Under the pieces are notes generated by a model. It was not told where the DNA came from and did no database searches. It worked only from the letters and a program-made list of their open reading frames with translations. Positions 35,340-45,140 of a stretch of DNA of 45,140 bases are shown here, in pieces. This stretch comes from Bacteroidota bacterium (GTDB lineage Bacteria > Bacteroidota > Bacteroidia > B-17B0 > Aurantibacillaceae), in contig JANYBY010000061.1 of the NCBI GenBank assembly GCA_025360565.1, forward strand, positions 1 to 45,140, read 5' to 3'. Position numbers and translations under genes: made by a program. The first letter of the stretch is position 1, and each line of letters opens with the position of its first letter.

Positions 35340-36467
35340 ATGAAATTTAAACTCATTATCGCTTTAATTGTTTTTTCTTTTTCAAAAGCAAAATCTCAAA
35401 CTCCACCCTGGCAATCGGCATTAATGACCTGCACAAGCACCAATGGCGTTAACTTTAGTGTTGCTTCGGTGTTTCAGGATTCATCAGGTGTACCAACAGT
35501 AATAAGAATAGGTACAACAAATAGCGATACGCTTATTTCGGCCTTCCAATGGTTTCCGGCACCAACCGGAAATTCGCATTGGGATAAAGTGGCCGTAAAG
35601 TTTTCATACAACGGAGGAACAACATGGACAGCACCAACAACTTGTACTTTTATAAATTTACCCGTTGGCAATCAAAGGCCTTTCGATCCCTCATTGGTAA
35701 AATTACCGAACGGACAAATAAAGATGTATTTTTCAGATGGTGTAAACGCCCCGCCTACAGGGGGAATTGATACATATTCAGGATTATCGGATGATGGAAA
35801 AACATATACGTTTGAACCAACTGCAAGATTTGATGACCCAACTAAACATGCAATAGATCCATCGGTTGCGATTTTTGGAGGAACATATTATTACAATTCC
35901 TGGACCGGTACAAATAGCGATGGAGCCTTTAGGGCAACATCTTCTAACGGAACAAGTTTTACAACACAAGCCGTTTCTCCATACGACGGTACGCATTTGT
36001 GGCTGGGAAATTATTTGGTTGAAGGAAGCAATTTAAAATTTTATGGATGTGGTATGGGCATGTGGGTAAATTCATCAAGCGATGGCATCACATGGAGCAC
36101 CTATACAAACATACCAATAATGGGGGCAGACCCGGCGGTGGTAAAAAATAAAGCGGGTAATTATAGAATGATCTATACCGGCCCACCAAACGCCACAGGT
36201 ATTAATGCGAATATAAAAGATGATCAAGGCATAACTATTTTTCCAAGTGTTTTTGATGATCATATTTTTATTTTGAACACGGGAAAAGGAGGTGATCGCC
36301 AATTGGAGATCTATGATGTTGCCGGAAAATTTGTACACGGGGCTACACTAAAAAAAGAATTCGAAATAAATAAGATCGACCTGTCTTTTTTAAGTTCAGG
36401 TGTTTATTATTGCAAAATTTTCAACGAGGCAAGTTCAGTTACTAGGAAGATTGTGAAGAATGACTAG
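35340..36467 (+). CDS. Secreted beta-propeller (GH43/sialidase-like) protein with T9SS C-terminal tail
   Basis: Signal peptide; FDPSLVKLPNGQIKMYFSDG, HAIDPSVAIFGGTYYY, GADPAVVKNKAGNYRMIYTG; C-terminal SGVYYCKIFNEASSVTRKIVKND. Confidence 0.75.
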   Translation: MKFKLIIALIVFSFSKAKSQTPPWQSALMTCTSTNGVNFSVASVFQDSSGVPTVIRIGTTNSDTLISAFQWFPAPTGNSHWDKVAVKFSYNGGTTWTAPTTCTFINLPVGNQRPFDPSLVKLPNGQIKMYFSDGVNAPPTGGIDTYSGLSDDGKTYTFEPTARFDDPTKHAIDPSVAIFGGTYYYNSWTGTNSDGAFRATSSNGTSFTTQAVSPYDGTHLWLGNYLVEGSNLKFYGCGMGMWVNSSSDGITWSTYTNIPIMGADPAVVKNKAGNYRMIYTGPPNATGINANIKDDQGITIFPSVFDDHIFILNTGKGGDRQLEIYDVAGKFVHGATLKKEFEINKIDLSFLSSGVYYCKIFNEASSVTRKIVKND

Positions 36468-36485
36468 AGTCAAACGAAACGCTTA

Positions 36486-38984
36486 TTAAAACTTAACCTG
36501 CAGTCTTAAATTAATTTGCCGGTTGGTTAAATAATTGGGTATGGCGTAACGGTTGCCGGTTACATCGGTTATCCAGGTAAAGGATACTGTGTTTTGTACC
36601 TGCAGTAAATTAAACACTTCTAAAAAGATCCACATTTCTTTTAAATTATTAAATACATTTTTTCGGCGCACTTCTTTATTCGCTTTAATCACGTTATAAG
36701 CAAAACCCGCGTCAACCCTACGATACGGCGGCATGCGCAAAATCTGCTGCCAGCGTAAATGTGTTGGCGGACCAAAAGGTAAACCGCTGCCAAACTGAAT
36801 GTTTAAATTAAATTTTAAAGCGGGTACTTTTGGTAAATAATCCTGAAAAAATAATCCGAATGTAATTAACTGGTCGGTTGGCCTTGGTATATAACCGGGA
36901 TCAACGCGCATACTATCGGTTTTTACCTGATCAAAAGTATATCCTTTCACTATTTGTTCGCCCCCCTTATTATAATAATCGTAATGAATATTATTTGCAG
37001 AATATTCGTATGTTCTTAAAACACCAATGGTGGCCCAGCTTTCAACGCCTTTTACAAACTCTCCGTTTATCCTTAGATCCATTCCGGTTGCAAATCCTTT
37101 GGTATTATTATTTGCAAAATAACGAATGCGAACATTGTCAACTTCGTACGGCACAATACTGCTCAACTGTTTGTAATAACCCGACATAATAAATTTAAAA
37201 GGGCGGTTCCACATTTTAAAAATATAATCGCTTGTGAATATTACGTGAAGCGATTTTTGCGCTTGCACATTTGTATTTATTTGCCCGTCAATATTTCGAA
37301 TCTCCCTGTAAAAAGGAGGCTGATAATAAAAACCGGTGTTCAATTTAAATAACCAATTGCGTTTCCAATTAGGTTTATAAGCAAGTGTAATTCTTGGCGA
37401 AATAACAAGCTGATTATTCACTGTCCAGTAATTGCCGCGCACACCGGCGGTAATTATTAAGTGAGAAGAATCGCGAAGCATTCTTGTAAAATTATATTGC
37501 GCATAAGCCTGCGAGCGCGTGCTTGGCAGGGTAATATTTGTTTTGTAAACGTCGGTTAAATTAATGGAGGCTGGGCTGTAAGGCACCAAGTAGCCGGCAG
37601 AATCAATGGAGCGCCACTCTCCTAATTTGTCCACAATTTGCTCAAACTGGTGACGCGCGCCCCACAACAACTGATTGTTATCGTTAAACGTTTTTGTACC
37701 CTTGTGTTCAAAATTAAAAACAGTTGCCGTTAAATAATTGCGTCCATTATTAATAAATGTTCCTACTCCGCGGTTGAATGCTTTTTGCCCGAAGTTTGAT
37801 TTGCTAAGATCAGCTTCTAACTGATCAATATAGTATTGCCCTTGCACCGTGTAAAGTTCCTGCTCATTGGCGCGATAAGCCGAAGTAATGAATTTTAATT
37901 TTGTTTTTCGGTTCGGACTATAAGTTGTGGAAATCCCTCCCATAAAAGTAGTGTATTGCATCAGCTCTTGTCCGTCAAAATAAACGGTAAAGCGTAAAGC
38001 GTTATTAACGGTACCAAAATTTGTTTCGCGGTTGCTTGGAATTACGAGATACCGGTTATTGGCGATGTTGCCTAAAAACTCAATTTTTAATTTCGGATTT
38101 ACATCAAAGGTTAAAAACGATTGCACATCAAAAGCGCTGGGGCGGTACTCGCCTTTGGTATCAAGGCTTTTGAGCAAGTATGCATTGGTGCGGTAACGGC
38201 TGCCAACACTCCATGCAACCAGTCTGTTTTTGCTGATGCCTTCTAATTGTAAGTTTCCGCCTAACAAACTGGCCGATGCATTGCCCGCAAATTTTAGTGG
38301 CTTACGATAAGTAATATCTAAAACCGAACTTAATTTATCGCCGTATTTAGCTTCAAAACCCCCTGCCTGAAAATTAATACTCTGCACCATATTGGGGTTT
38401 GCAAAACTAAAACCTTCCTGTTGCCCGCTGCGCACTAAGAACGGACGATACACTTCAATATCGTTTACGTAAACCAGGTTCTCATCAAAATTTCCGCCAC
38501 GCACGCTGTAACCGCTGCTGAGTTCGTTATTGCTGCTTACGCCAATTTGTGTTTTTATCAGATCCTCAATATTTCCGGTGCCCGATGGCAATTGATTAAA
38601 AACTTTTGGATCAAGCCGTCCGCCATCTACCCGCGTTTTCAGATCGGTAACTTCCACTTCAACCAGTAAATTCTTAAATTTTAATTTCGGCGAAAAGCTA
38701 TAAGCCTGATTTGCTTTTGCAATAAGTGTATAGGAAAGCACTTCGTAGCTGATACTTAAAAAAACAACGGTAATAGGTTTTCCGGCATCTACCACAAGGG
38801 TAAAAACTCCTTTTTCGTTTGAAAAGGTGTTTTGGTTAGCGTTCTCTTTAACCCCAATGGTTACGCCCTCCAAAGGCTCATCGTCTGCACCCCTTACAAC
38901 ACCGCTGATCGTAGCCGTTTGTGATCGAAGCAAAAAACCTGTAAAAAGGAGTGTAAATAAAATATGTAGTTTAACGCGGTTCAG
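36486..38984 (-). CDS. TonB-dependent outer membrane receptor with N-terminal carboxypeptidase-regulatory-like domain
   Basis: TATISGVVRGADDEPLEGVTIGVKE, plug domain LPSGTGNIEDLIKTQIGVSSNNELSSGYSVRGGNFDENLVYVNDIEVYRPF, C-terminal beta-strands ending LRLQVKF. Supplied ORF starts at TTG 38933; the frame extends upstream through a signal-peptide-like NRVKLHILFTLLFTGFLLRSQ to a CTG at 38984. Confidence 0.88.
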   Translation of the reverse strand: MNRVKLHILFTLLFTGFLLRSQTATISGVVRGADDEPLEGVTIGVKENANQNTFSNEKGVFTLVVDAGKPITVVFLSISYEVLSYTLIAKANQAYSFSPKLKFKNLLVEVEVTDLKTRVDGGRLDPKVFNQLPSGTGNIEDLIKTQIGVSSNNELSSGYSVRGGNFDENLVYVNDIEVYRPFLVRSGQQEGFSFANPNMVQSINFQAGGFEAKYGDKLSSVLDITYRKPLKFAGNASASLLGGNLQLEGISKNRLVAWSVGSRYRTNAYLLKSLDTKGEYRPSAFDVQSFLTFDVNPKLKIEFLGNIANNRYLVIPSNRETNFGTVNNALRFTVYFDGQELMQYTTFMGGISTTYSPNRKTKLKFITSAYRANEQELYTVQGQYYIDQLEADLSKSNFGQKAFNRGVGTFINNGRNYLTATVFNFEHKGTKTFNDNNQLLWGARHQFEQIVDKLGEWRSIDSAGYLVPYSPASINLTDVYKTNITLPSTRSQAYAQYNFTRMLRDSSHLIITAGVRGNYWTVNNQLVISPRITLAYKPNWKRNWLFKLNTGFYYQPPFYREIRNIDGQINTNVQAQKSLHVIFTSDYIFKMWNRPFKFIMSGYYKQLSSIVPYEVDNVRIRYFANNNTKGFATGMDLRINGEFVKGVESWATIGVLRTYEYSANNIHYDYYNKGGEQIVKGYTFDQVKTDSMRVDPGYIPRPTDQLITFGLFFQDYLPKVPALKFNLNIQFGSGLPFGPPTHLRWQQILRMPPYRRVDAGFAYNVIKANKEVRRKNVFNNLKEMWIFLEVFNLLQVQNTVSFTWITDVTGNRYAIPNYLTNRQINLRLQVKF

Positions 38985-39085
38985 AAGCTTACAAAATAAC
39001 GGAAATTACCGCTAATTATTACCTTTTAAGTCGATAAATTTGAATAAGTAATTGTATTTTGTCCTTGTTTAAATTACATGCCCCG

Positions 39086-41974
39086 ATGAAAAGAATAACA
39101 AAATTAATTGTGCTCCTAACAGTGGCATTAAATTGCGGATTTGCACAAATAAGCATTGAGTACGTAAAAAAAACCAAAACTTACGGTATCAAAAATGTAA
39201 AAACCAGACAATGGTTAACGCAGCCTGTTTATAAAAATATTTCGGAAGTGTCTTCTTTAAGTGGAGAGATAACGGCTATTCGCTACTATATTGCGAACAC
39301 CGGAAAAAAAATGTTTTTTATTTTAGCAAATGGCAGTACATCGATCAGCCCTCAATTTGATGAAATAATTTCAAGTTCTAATCCTGAATTATTTGTTGTT
39401 AAAAACAAAAACGTTTATTGTTTTTTCAACCCCGGATCAGGAATATTGAAAGGCCCAGGAAACTTTACATCTTACAATAATCCCGAAAATAATATGAACC
39501 TATATATCATAAAAAAGGGTGAAAAATATATGATGGTAGATATAAAGAAACAGGGAGTTTGTTCTCCTGAATATGATCAAATAATTGGGATTTTGTCGGA
39601 TTCGGCCTTTGCGGTTAAAAAAAATAATAAATGTGGAGTGGTTAATTTTTCAGGAGATCAAAAACTTGATTTTATATACGATTCGATAGTATTTACAAGT
39701 TTAAGGACGATAGATGAGTTTATTGAATTAAGAAAGGATAAAAAATGGGGGCTGGCAGACTTATCGTATAAGCAAATTATAAACTGTAAATATGAAATTT
39801 TTGACTTAAAGTTTTTAAGAAATTTCTCTGATTCTTTTCCTCAAAAATGTTTCCCGGCAAAATTAAATTCAAAGTGGGGAATGGTTTCACTTACCGGGCA
39901 ACAAATAATTCCGCACGAGTACGATTCAGTTTTAGATTTACGAAGAGACAAGCGTTTAACTGTGGTAAAGAATACTAAAATGGGTTTGATCGATTTAAAC
40001 AACAAGATCTTGTTTCCTTTTTTGTATGATTATTTTGAGTCTGAAAACGATAATTATGTAAATGAATCAAAAGAAAAAAATTATTTTGTTTGTAACAAAG
40101 GTGCGAATGGAAAATTTAAAGGTCAGTCTCTTGGCATGGCCGACAGCACCGGCAAAATTTTGCTTCCCATGAATGCAAATAGTATCCCGATTTTTCAAAC
40201 GTATAATTATAGAATACCTGAAAATTTTGACAAATTTGATGGTCGCAAAGATTCGACCTTAGTTGGTTATTTGTGGAACATAGGCGGGATATTAAAAAAC
40301 GAGATTCAATCAACCGAAACCTTCCAGGAGTCGGTGTTTGACGAACAAGGAAACGAGCGTATAGATGACGTGGTTAGAACTTTTAAGGTGTGGACAATTA
40401 AAGGTGGAAAAACCGGTATTGCCGGAAAGGATGGAAAGATGATTGTTCCTACGGTGTATGATGATATGATCTTTTTTTTTAGCAGAAATGACGATAGGGG
40501 TGATGTGAGGTCATCCATTTCAAACGCGCCGGGTATCCCATCTAATAACGAAACGGATTATCTTGTTAACACCTCCCAGCCCATCATCGCTAAAAAAGAT
40601 GGCAAATGGGGCACGATTGCCTGGAGCGGGAAAGAAATAATTCCCTGTATTTACGATAGTATTTTTTATGAGTACACTTCGAGTATGTTGGACGCGAATG
40701 ATTCGGTATTTGCTGCAAGAAATTATCCAAAATATTTTTACAAGGTTTATAAAAACGCATTGCACGGCTATATTTCAACAAAAGGAAAAATACTAATGCC
40801 GGCTGAAATTGAAAGGGATGTTTGCGATATTACCATATCCAGTATTGATTCTATCGTAAATCCTGCTTATTATCCATATCATGATCACGTGACATACACG
40901 AAAATTTTAGCCAATAACGTTAAAGAAAAACCATACATAATTTGTAAACAGGGATATGTACACAGTCCTGAAACCGGTGAAAATGAAACGGGTCCGGTAA
41001 CTGTTGAATTTAATTATATAGAAAAAGCGAAATTCAGTTTTCAGAATAACAACACTGTTCAATTTATGGCGCCTTCAAAAGCGGAGGATGTAATTCTGTT
41101 GGATAAAAATCTCACCCCGTATTTACTAAGTTCTCTTAAGGGCCAGCTGACTATATCCGGTAATGCCAAAGGTGTTCTAGGATTTGATTCTATTCTTGAT
41201 AAAGCAAGTGGCAAACGTGTTTTTAAGGAAATGTATGTTCGTGGATCGGAAGAAGAATTGTTTTTTATTGACCACATGTTTGCGAAATACGATGGCAAAT
41301 GGTACCTGCAAAATATAACCGGAGTACTGCTAAATAACGGACAGCCATTTGACAGCGTTGAGATTGTAGACAAACAAAAATACAAAGCCTGGCGTCAAGG
41401 AAAGTTTATTTATTATGGATATAAATACAAAGGGCCTTTTGACCGTGAAATGGATCAGGAATATCCGGATAAACCTTTTGCCGAAAGAATATCTTGCCGT
41501 AATTGTAAATACACAATGAAAAAATATCCAAGACAAACTATTCTTGAACAATTTAACGCGGAAGGGAATCAGATCAGGGATTCAATAATTCCATACACTT
41601 TCGATATTCCGGTAATGCAAAAAGGCACATATAATATTATTGATACAACAAATAAACTTTTATTAAAGATCTGGGCCGATGAAATGATCCTTCCTCCCGT
41701 TAACGGGTATAACTTTAATATGGCCGATTCAACCAGCGGAATATATGATGAAAAAAATTTTAATAAACCCGGCTATCCTTTTTTTGGAACACATAAAAAA
41801 AGCATCGCTTTAAAATATGCTCAAACATGGCGACTCACCACCGTTCAAAAGCAAGATGTTTTTATTGACGGATTTACTGAAGTAAAAATTGAAGGAGATA
41901 ATTGGGTTGTTAAAAAAAAGAAAAAGGTTTTGTATTATAGCATTGATGGGCTGAAGAAAGTGAAGAAGGAGTAA
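39086..41974 (+). CDS. WG-repeat-containing secreted protein
   Basis: Likely start at internal ATG (MKRITKLIVLLTVALNCGFAQ); repeats such as KWGLADLSYKQIINCKYE, KWGMVSLTGQQIIPHEYDSV, KWGTIAWSGKEIIPCIYDSI. Confidence 0.87.
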   Translation: MKRITKLIVLLTVALNCGFAQISIEYVKKTKTYGIKNVKTRQWLTQPVYKNISEVSSLSGEITAIRYYIANTGKKMFFILANGSTSISPQFDEIISSSNPELFVVKNKNVYCFFNPGSGILKGPGNFTSYNNPENNMNLYIIKKGEKYMMVDIKKQGVCSPEYDQIIGILSDSAFAVKKNNKCGVVNFSGDQKLDFIYDSIVFTSLRTIDEFIELRKDKKWGLADLSYKQIINCKYEIFDLKFLRNFSDSFPQKCFPAKLNSKWGMVSLTGQQIIPHEYDSVLDLRRDKRLTVVKNTKMGLIDLNNKILFPFLYDYFESENDNYVNESKEKNYFVCNKGANGKFKGQSLGMADSTGKILLPMNANSIPIFQTYNYRIPENFDKFDGRKDSTLVGYLWNIGGILKNEIQSTETFQESVFDEQGNERIDDVVRTFKVWTIKGGKTGIAGKDGKMIVPTVYDDMIFFFSRNDDRGDVRSSISNAPGIPSNNETDYLVNTSQPIIAKKDGKWGTIAWSGKEIIPCIYDSIFYEYTSSMLDANDSVFAARNYPKYFYKVYKNALHGYISTKGKILMPAEIERDVCDITISSIDSIVNPAYYPYHDHVTYTKILANNVKEKPYIICKQGYVHSPETGENETGPVTVEFNYIEKAKFSFQNNNTVQFMAPSKAEDVILLDKNLTPYLLSSLKGQLTISGNAKGVLGFDSILDKASGKRVFKEMYVRGSEEELFFIDHMFAKYDGKWYLQNITGVLLNNGQPFDSVEIVDKQKYKAWRQGKFIYYGYKYKGPFDREMDQEYPDKPFAERISCRNCKYTMKKYPRQTILEQFNAEGNQIRDSIIPYTFDIPVMQKGTYNIIDTTNKLLLKIWADEMILPPVNGYNFNMADSTSGIYDEKNFNKPGYPFFGTHKKSIALKYAQTWRLTTVQKQDVFIDGFTEVKIEGDNWVVKKKKKVLYYSIDGLKKVKKE

Positions 41975-42040
41975 AGCGGAAGCAAGAGCCAAGACTGAAG
42001 AGAGGCATGACCGAGACGCGAGAGTTAATCTTGCTTCTTT

Positions 42041-43951
42041 TCAGTCCTGCTTCTTGCCTCCCTTAGAATAAACCCCGCCATTCCAGATCAATGCATGGTT
42101 GTATGTTTGCATAAATGCGCGGTATTGTTCAATATTTAATTTTTCAGCATCAGGGTATTTTTTAAGAACATTTATTTTCTGCAAACTGTCACGCTTTAAA
42201 TTGTTAACCGAATTTAGGTCTGTGCCTTTATAACAAAACAGCATGGTATCGCAAACTGCAAAATTTATCCCGCTCGAATAAAAATAACAATTGTTGTTTT
42301 GTTTTTTTAAATACGATTGGCCAAAAGCGAAAAACGGTTTGTTATACCCCATTAAATTGAGTGCACTGGGCAAAATATCTATTTGCGAAAAAGAGCTGTC
42401 GTTAGTACGCGCTAGACTATTATCGGGTTTAAAAAATAAAATGGGAATAGATTTTAAACCAACCGTACTGCTGTAATAATTATGTTCTGAAATACTACAG
42501 TGATCCGCGCATAAAATAAATAAAGTATTATTATACCAATTTGTTTTTTTGGCTTCGTTAAAAAATTGGTTTAAAGAAAAGTCTGCATAACCTATCGATT
42601 CAGAATTTTCTAAATGCCCTTTTGAAAATTTACCCTTGTATTTTTCGGGAATTAAATAAGGGTGGTGTGAACTTAAGGTAAAAATGGAAGAATGAAAGGG
42701 TTGTTTAAATGCGTTCATCTGTTTAATGGAGTACTGTAAAAAAGGTTCGTCCCAAATGCCCCAAAATCCGTCAAAGTCGGCATCGTTGCCATATTCGTTC
42801 TTACCGAAATATAGATCATAGCCGGCTAATTTTGCGTAAGCGTCAAAATTCATGGTGCCGTTAATGCCGCCGTGAAAAAAAGCGGAAGTATAACCTTCGG
42901 CGTTTAAAATTGTTGGGAATGAAGTTTGAAAATTATTTGAATAGGGCGAATTAATAACGGGATTTTCCATTAACGAAGGTAAAGAAGAAAGTATGGCCGG
43001 AATTCCTTCAATAGATTTTGAGCCGTTGGAATAACCGTTTGTAAAAACCAAACTGTGTTTCATTAAGCTGTCAAAAAATGGCGTGTAACTTACGGTTTTG
43101 CCAAGGGCAGTGTATTCTTTCGAAAAACTTTCTAAAATTAAAACCACCACATTTTGTTTGATAAATTGCCCGTTCGCAAAATGATGAATGGGATCAAATT
43201 TTTCTTTCAAAGTAATTTCATCGTAAAAATTTAATTCGGCGAGGCTTTGTTTACCGGTTGATTTTATGAGTGTGAAAGGTGTGTTTAAAATAATTGGAAC
43301 TTCGACAGGATTTACCATTCCGCCGGCATCCACAATATCAACCGGAATACGCTGCAAGCCTCCGCGAATGCCGAGTACAACCAAGCCGCCGCTGAATAAA
43401 AAAATAAGCCAGATAAAAATACCTTGTTTAAACGAATGCATTTCGTCAGATCTTTTTTGAATTTTTATTTTATTGTAGCTCCAAACTATCAATACGATCA
43501 TCAAGATAAATAACAAAATGATCCACCAGAAATCTTTAGCAAATTGGGGTAGTAATTTGCCAATGTCGGTTTGTCCGCCTAATTGATGGAACAAATCGGC
43601 TCCCGAGCGTTTTTTAGTGAATGGGAAATAGCCCACGTCAATACAATTAAATGCAATAAACACCGTATTGGTAAGGACAAAAATAATTTTTAGAATTTTT
43701 TGATAGCCTGTTTTGTAAAACAAACCCAATGGCAAAATGGAAAGTAGAATAAATAAGCTGTTGGAAACAAAAATACTGAAGGTGTCAAAGCGCAAACCGT
43801 AAAAGCAATCCGCTAAAAAGGAGCCGAAACCAACTGATGAAAAAGCGGACCTGTTAGCTGTGTAAAAAATCAATCTGCATAAAAAATAAATTAAATAGCA
43901 AATAAGTAAACGCTTAATTAATATTTTTATTTGAAACCTGTAATTGTTCAT
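42041..43951 (-). CDS. LTA synthase family / sulfatase-fold membrane protein
   Basis: 636 aa: N-terminal TM helices, VVLILESFSKEYT, SKSIEGIPAILSSLPSL, FFHGGINGTMNFDAYAKLAGYD, FTLSSHHPY, LFILCADHC. Confidence 0.9.
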   Translation of the reverse strand: MNNYRFQIKILIKRLLICYLIYFLCRLIFYTANRSAFSSVGFGSFLADCFYGLRFDTFSIFVSNSLFILLSILPLGLFYKTGYQKILKIIFVLTNTVFIAFNCIDVGYFPFTKKRSGADLFHQLGGQTDIGKLLPQFAKDFWWIILLFILMIVLIVWSYNKIKIQKRSDEMHSFKQGIFIWLIFLFSGGLVVLGIRGGLQRIPVDIVDAGGMVNPVEVPIILNTPFTLIKSTGKQSLAELNFYDEITLKEKFDPIHHFANGQFIKQNVVVLILESFSKEYTALGKTVSYTPFFDSLMKHSLVFTNGYSNGSKSIEGIPAILSSLPSLMENPVINSPYSNNFQTSFPTILNAEGYTSAFFHGGINGTMNFDAYAKLAGYDLYFGKNEYGNDADFDGFWGIWDEPFLQYSIKQMNAFKQPFHSSIFTLSSHHPYLIPEKYKGKFSKGHLENSESIGYADFSLNQFFNEAKKTNWYNNTLFILCADHCSISEHNYYSSTVGLKSIPILFFKPDNSLARTNDSSFSQIDILPSALNLMGYNKPFFAFGQSYLKKQNNNCYFYSSGINFAVCDTMLFCYKGTDLNSVNNLKRDSLQKINVLKKYPDAEKLNIEQYRAFMQTYNHALIWNGGVYSKGGKKQD

Positions 43952-43970
43952 ATTGGGTATGAATGTGGAT

Positions 43971-44070
43971 AAAACGTTTGTTACAAGGCGCGAAAAAATT
44001 TCAAGCCGGAGCTTACTTTTGTAAGTGAGGATTTGAAATTTTTACGGCAACGTAGTAAGAACGAAGTTTT
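43971..44070. repeat. 100-bp imperfect palindromic intergenic element
   Basis: aaaacgtttgttacaaggcgcgaaaaaatttcaa...gcttacttttgtaagtgagg...tttgaaatttttacggcaacgtagtaagaacgaagtttt. Confidence 0.75.
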
Positions 44071-44105
44071 ATACATATTCTTTAATTGAGTAAATTAGCA
44101 ATTTA

Positions 44106-45140
44106 GTGAACACGAATAGTAAAGAAGATATTCACAGGGTTTTAAAGAAGTATTGGGCTTATGATTCCTTCAGGCCATTGCAGGAAGAAATTATAAACTC
44201 TGTAATTTCCGGAAACGACACGCTTGCCTTGCTGCCAACGGGCGGGGGCAAATCTATTTGTTTTCAGGTGCCGGGTTTATTGGCCGGCGGAACAACTTTG
44301 GTAATTTCTCCTTTGGTGGCTTTAATGAACGATCAGGTTCAAAATCTTAAAAAGAAAGGTATTTCGGCAGTTGCAATAAGTTCCGCCATGAATTTTAAGG
44401 AAATTGAAATAGCCTTAACCAACGCGGCATTAGGGCATGTTCAATTTTTGTATGTATCGCCCGAACGTTTGCAAAACGATGAATTTAAAAAGAAACTGAG
44501 TTATTTACCCATAACCATAATTGCTATTGATGAGGCGCATTGTATTTCGCAATGGGGCTACGATTTCAGGCCGAGTTATTTAAAGATCGCCGAATTAAGA
44601 ACGTATTTTGAAAAAGTAACTTTTATTGCCTTAACGGCAAGCGCCACAAAGGATGTAGAGGAAGATATTCAAGTAAAATTAGAATTTAAAAACCAAAAGG
44701 TTTTTCGACAATCGTTTGTAAGAAAAAATTTGCGCTACGTTGTGCAGTTAGAAGAAAATAAAACGGAACGCCTGTTAAAACTCATAAAAAACATTGGTGG
44801 CTCCGGCATTGTTTACGTAAAAAGCCGAAAGAAAACGGAAGAGGTAGCAATGATCTTAAATCAAAGTTCCATTTCTGCCACTGCTTATCACGCGGGATTA
44901 AAGTATGATGACCGGAATTCGGTTCAACAAAAATGGATCGAGAATAAAACACAAGTAATTTGCGCCACCAATGCTTTTGGTATGGGTATTGATAAACCCG
45001 ATGTGCGTTTTGTGGTTCATTTAGATCTTCCTGAAACCCTGGAAGCGTATTTTCAGGAGGCCGGCAGGGCAGGGCGGGACGGCAAGACAGCCTACGCGAC
45101 TATTTTTTTTACTAAAGCAGATCAGCAACGTTTGCTCGAT
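44106..45140 (+). CDS. recQ: RecQ-family ATP-dependent DNA helicase, 3'-truncated by the window edge
   Basis: Own translation from GTG 44106: MNTNSKEDIHRVLKKYWAYDSFRPLQEEIINSVISGNDTLALLPTGGGKSICFQVPG...IAIDEAHCISQWGYDFRPSY...CATNAFGMGIDKPDVRFVVHLDLPETLEAYFQEAGRAGRDG. Confidence 0.96.
   Translation, partial: MNTNSKEDIHRVLKKYWAYDSFRPLQEEIINSVISGNDTLALLPTGGGKSICFQVPGLLAGGTTLVISPLVALMNDQVQNLKKKGISAVAISSAMNFKEIEIALTNAALGHVQFLYVSPERLQNDEFKKKLSYLPITIIAIDEAHCISQWGYDFRPSYLKIAELRTYFEKVTFIALTASATKDVEEDIQVKLEFKNQKVFRQSFVRKNLRYVVQLEENKTERLLKLIKNIGGSGIVYVKSRKKTEEVAMILNQSSISATAYHAGLKYDDRNSVQQKWIENKTQVICATNAFGMGIDKPDVRFVVHLDLPETLEAYFQEAGRAGRDGKTAYATIFFTKADQQRLLD

Overview
This is a 45 kb chromosomal window from a Bacteroidota-type genome. 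Taxon is inferred from five T9SS-like C-terminal sorting tails, a short RpoD, TANNTTTG-type promoters, a TonB receptor with a carboxypeptidase-regulatory-like domain, and zapA-rny synteny. Most genes are housekeeping or common families: rny, zapA, rpoD, tamB, tsaD, a Ppx/GppA phosphatase, a sigma-54 response regulator, an O-antigen ligase/TPR protein, an ABCG-type transporter, MFS, a TonB receptor, a WG-repeat protein, an LTA-synthase-like sulfatase and a partial recQ. I found no rRNA, CRISPR array, complete tRNA, prophage or intact transposon. The items most worth a second look are: (1) a very large coiled-coil protein encoded directly upstream of zapA, whose C-terminus resembles a short conserved ZapA-neighbour protein; (2) a structured RNA between zapA and rny, best read as a 6S-like RNA, whose closing stem shares sequence with a terminator hairpin; (3) a compact two-gene unit (GNAT-like protein plus an abutting 47-aa protein) in a repeat-rich accessory gap; (4) a sigma-54 response regulator with no C-terminal HTH; (5) several palindromic interspersed elements, one flanked by a near-perfect 17-bp direct repeat at the 3' end of the O-antigen ligase gene. 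I see no clearly new multi-gene defence or biosynthetic system. All family calls come from reading the sequence; no database search was run.
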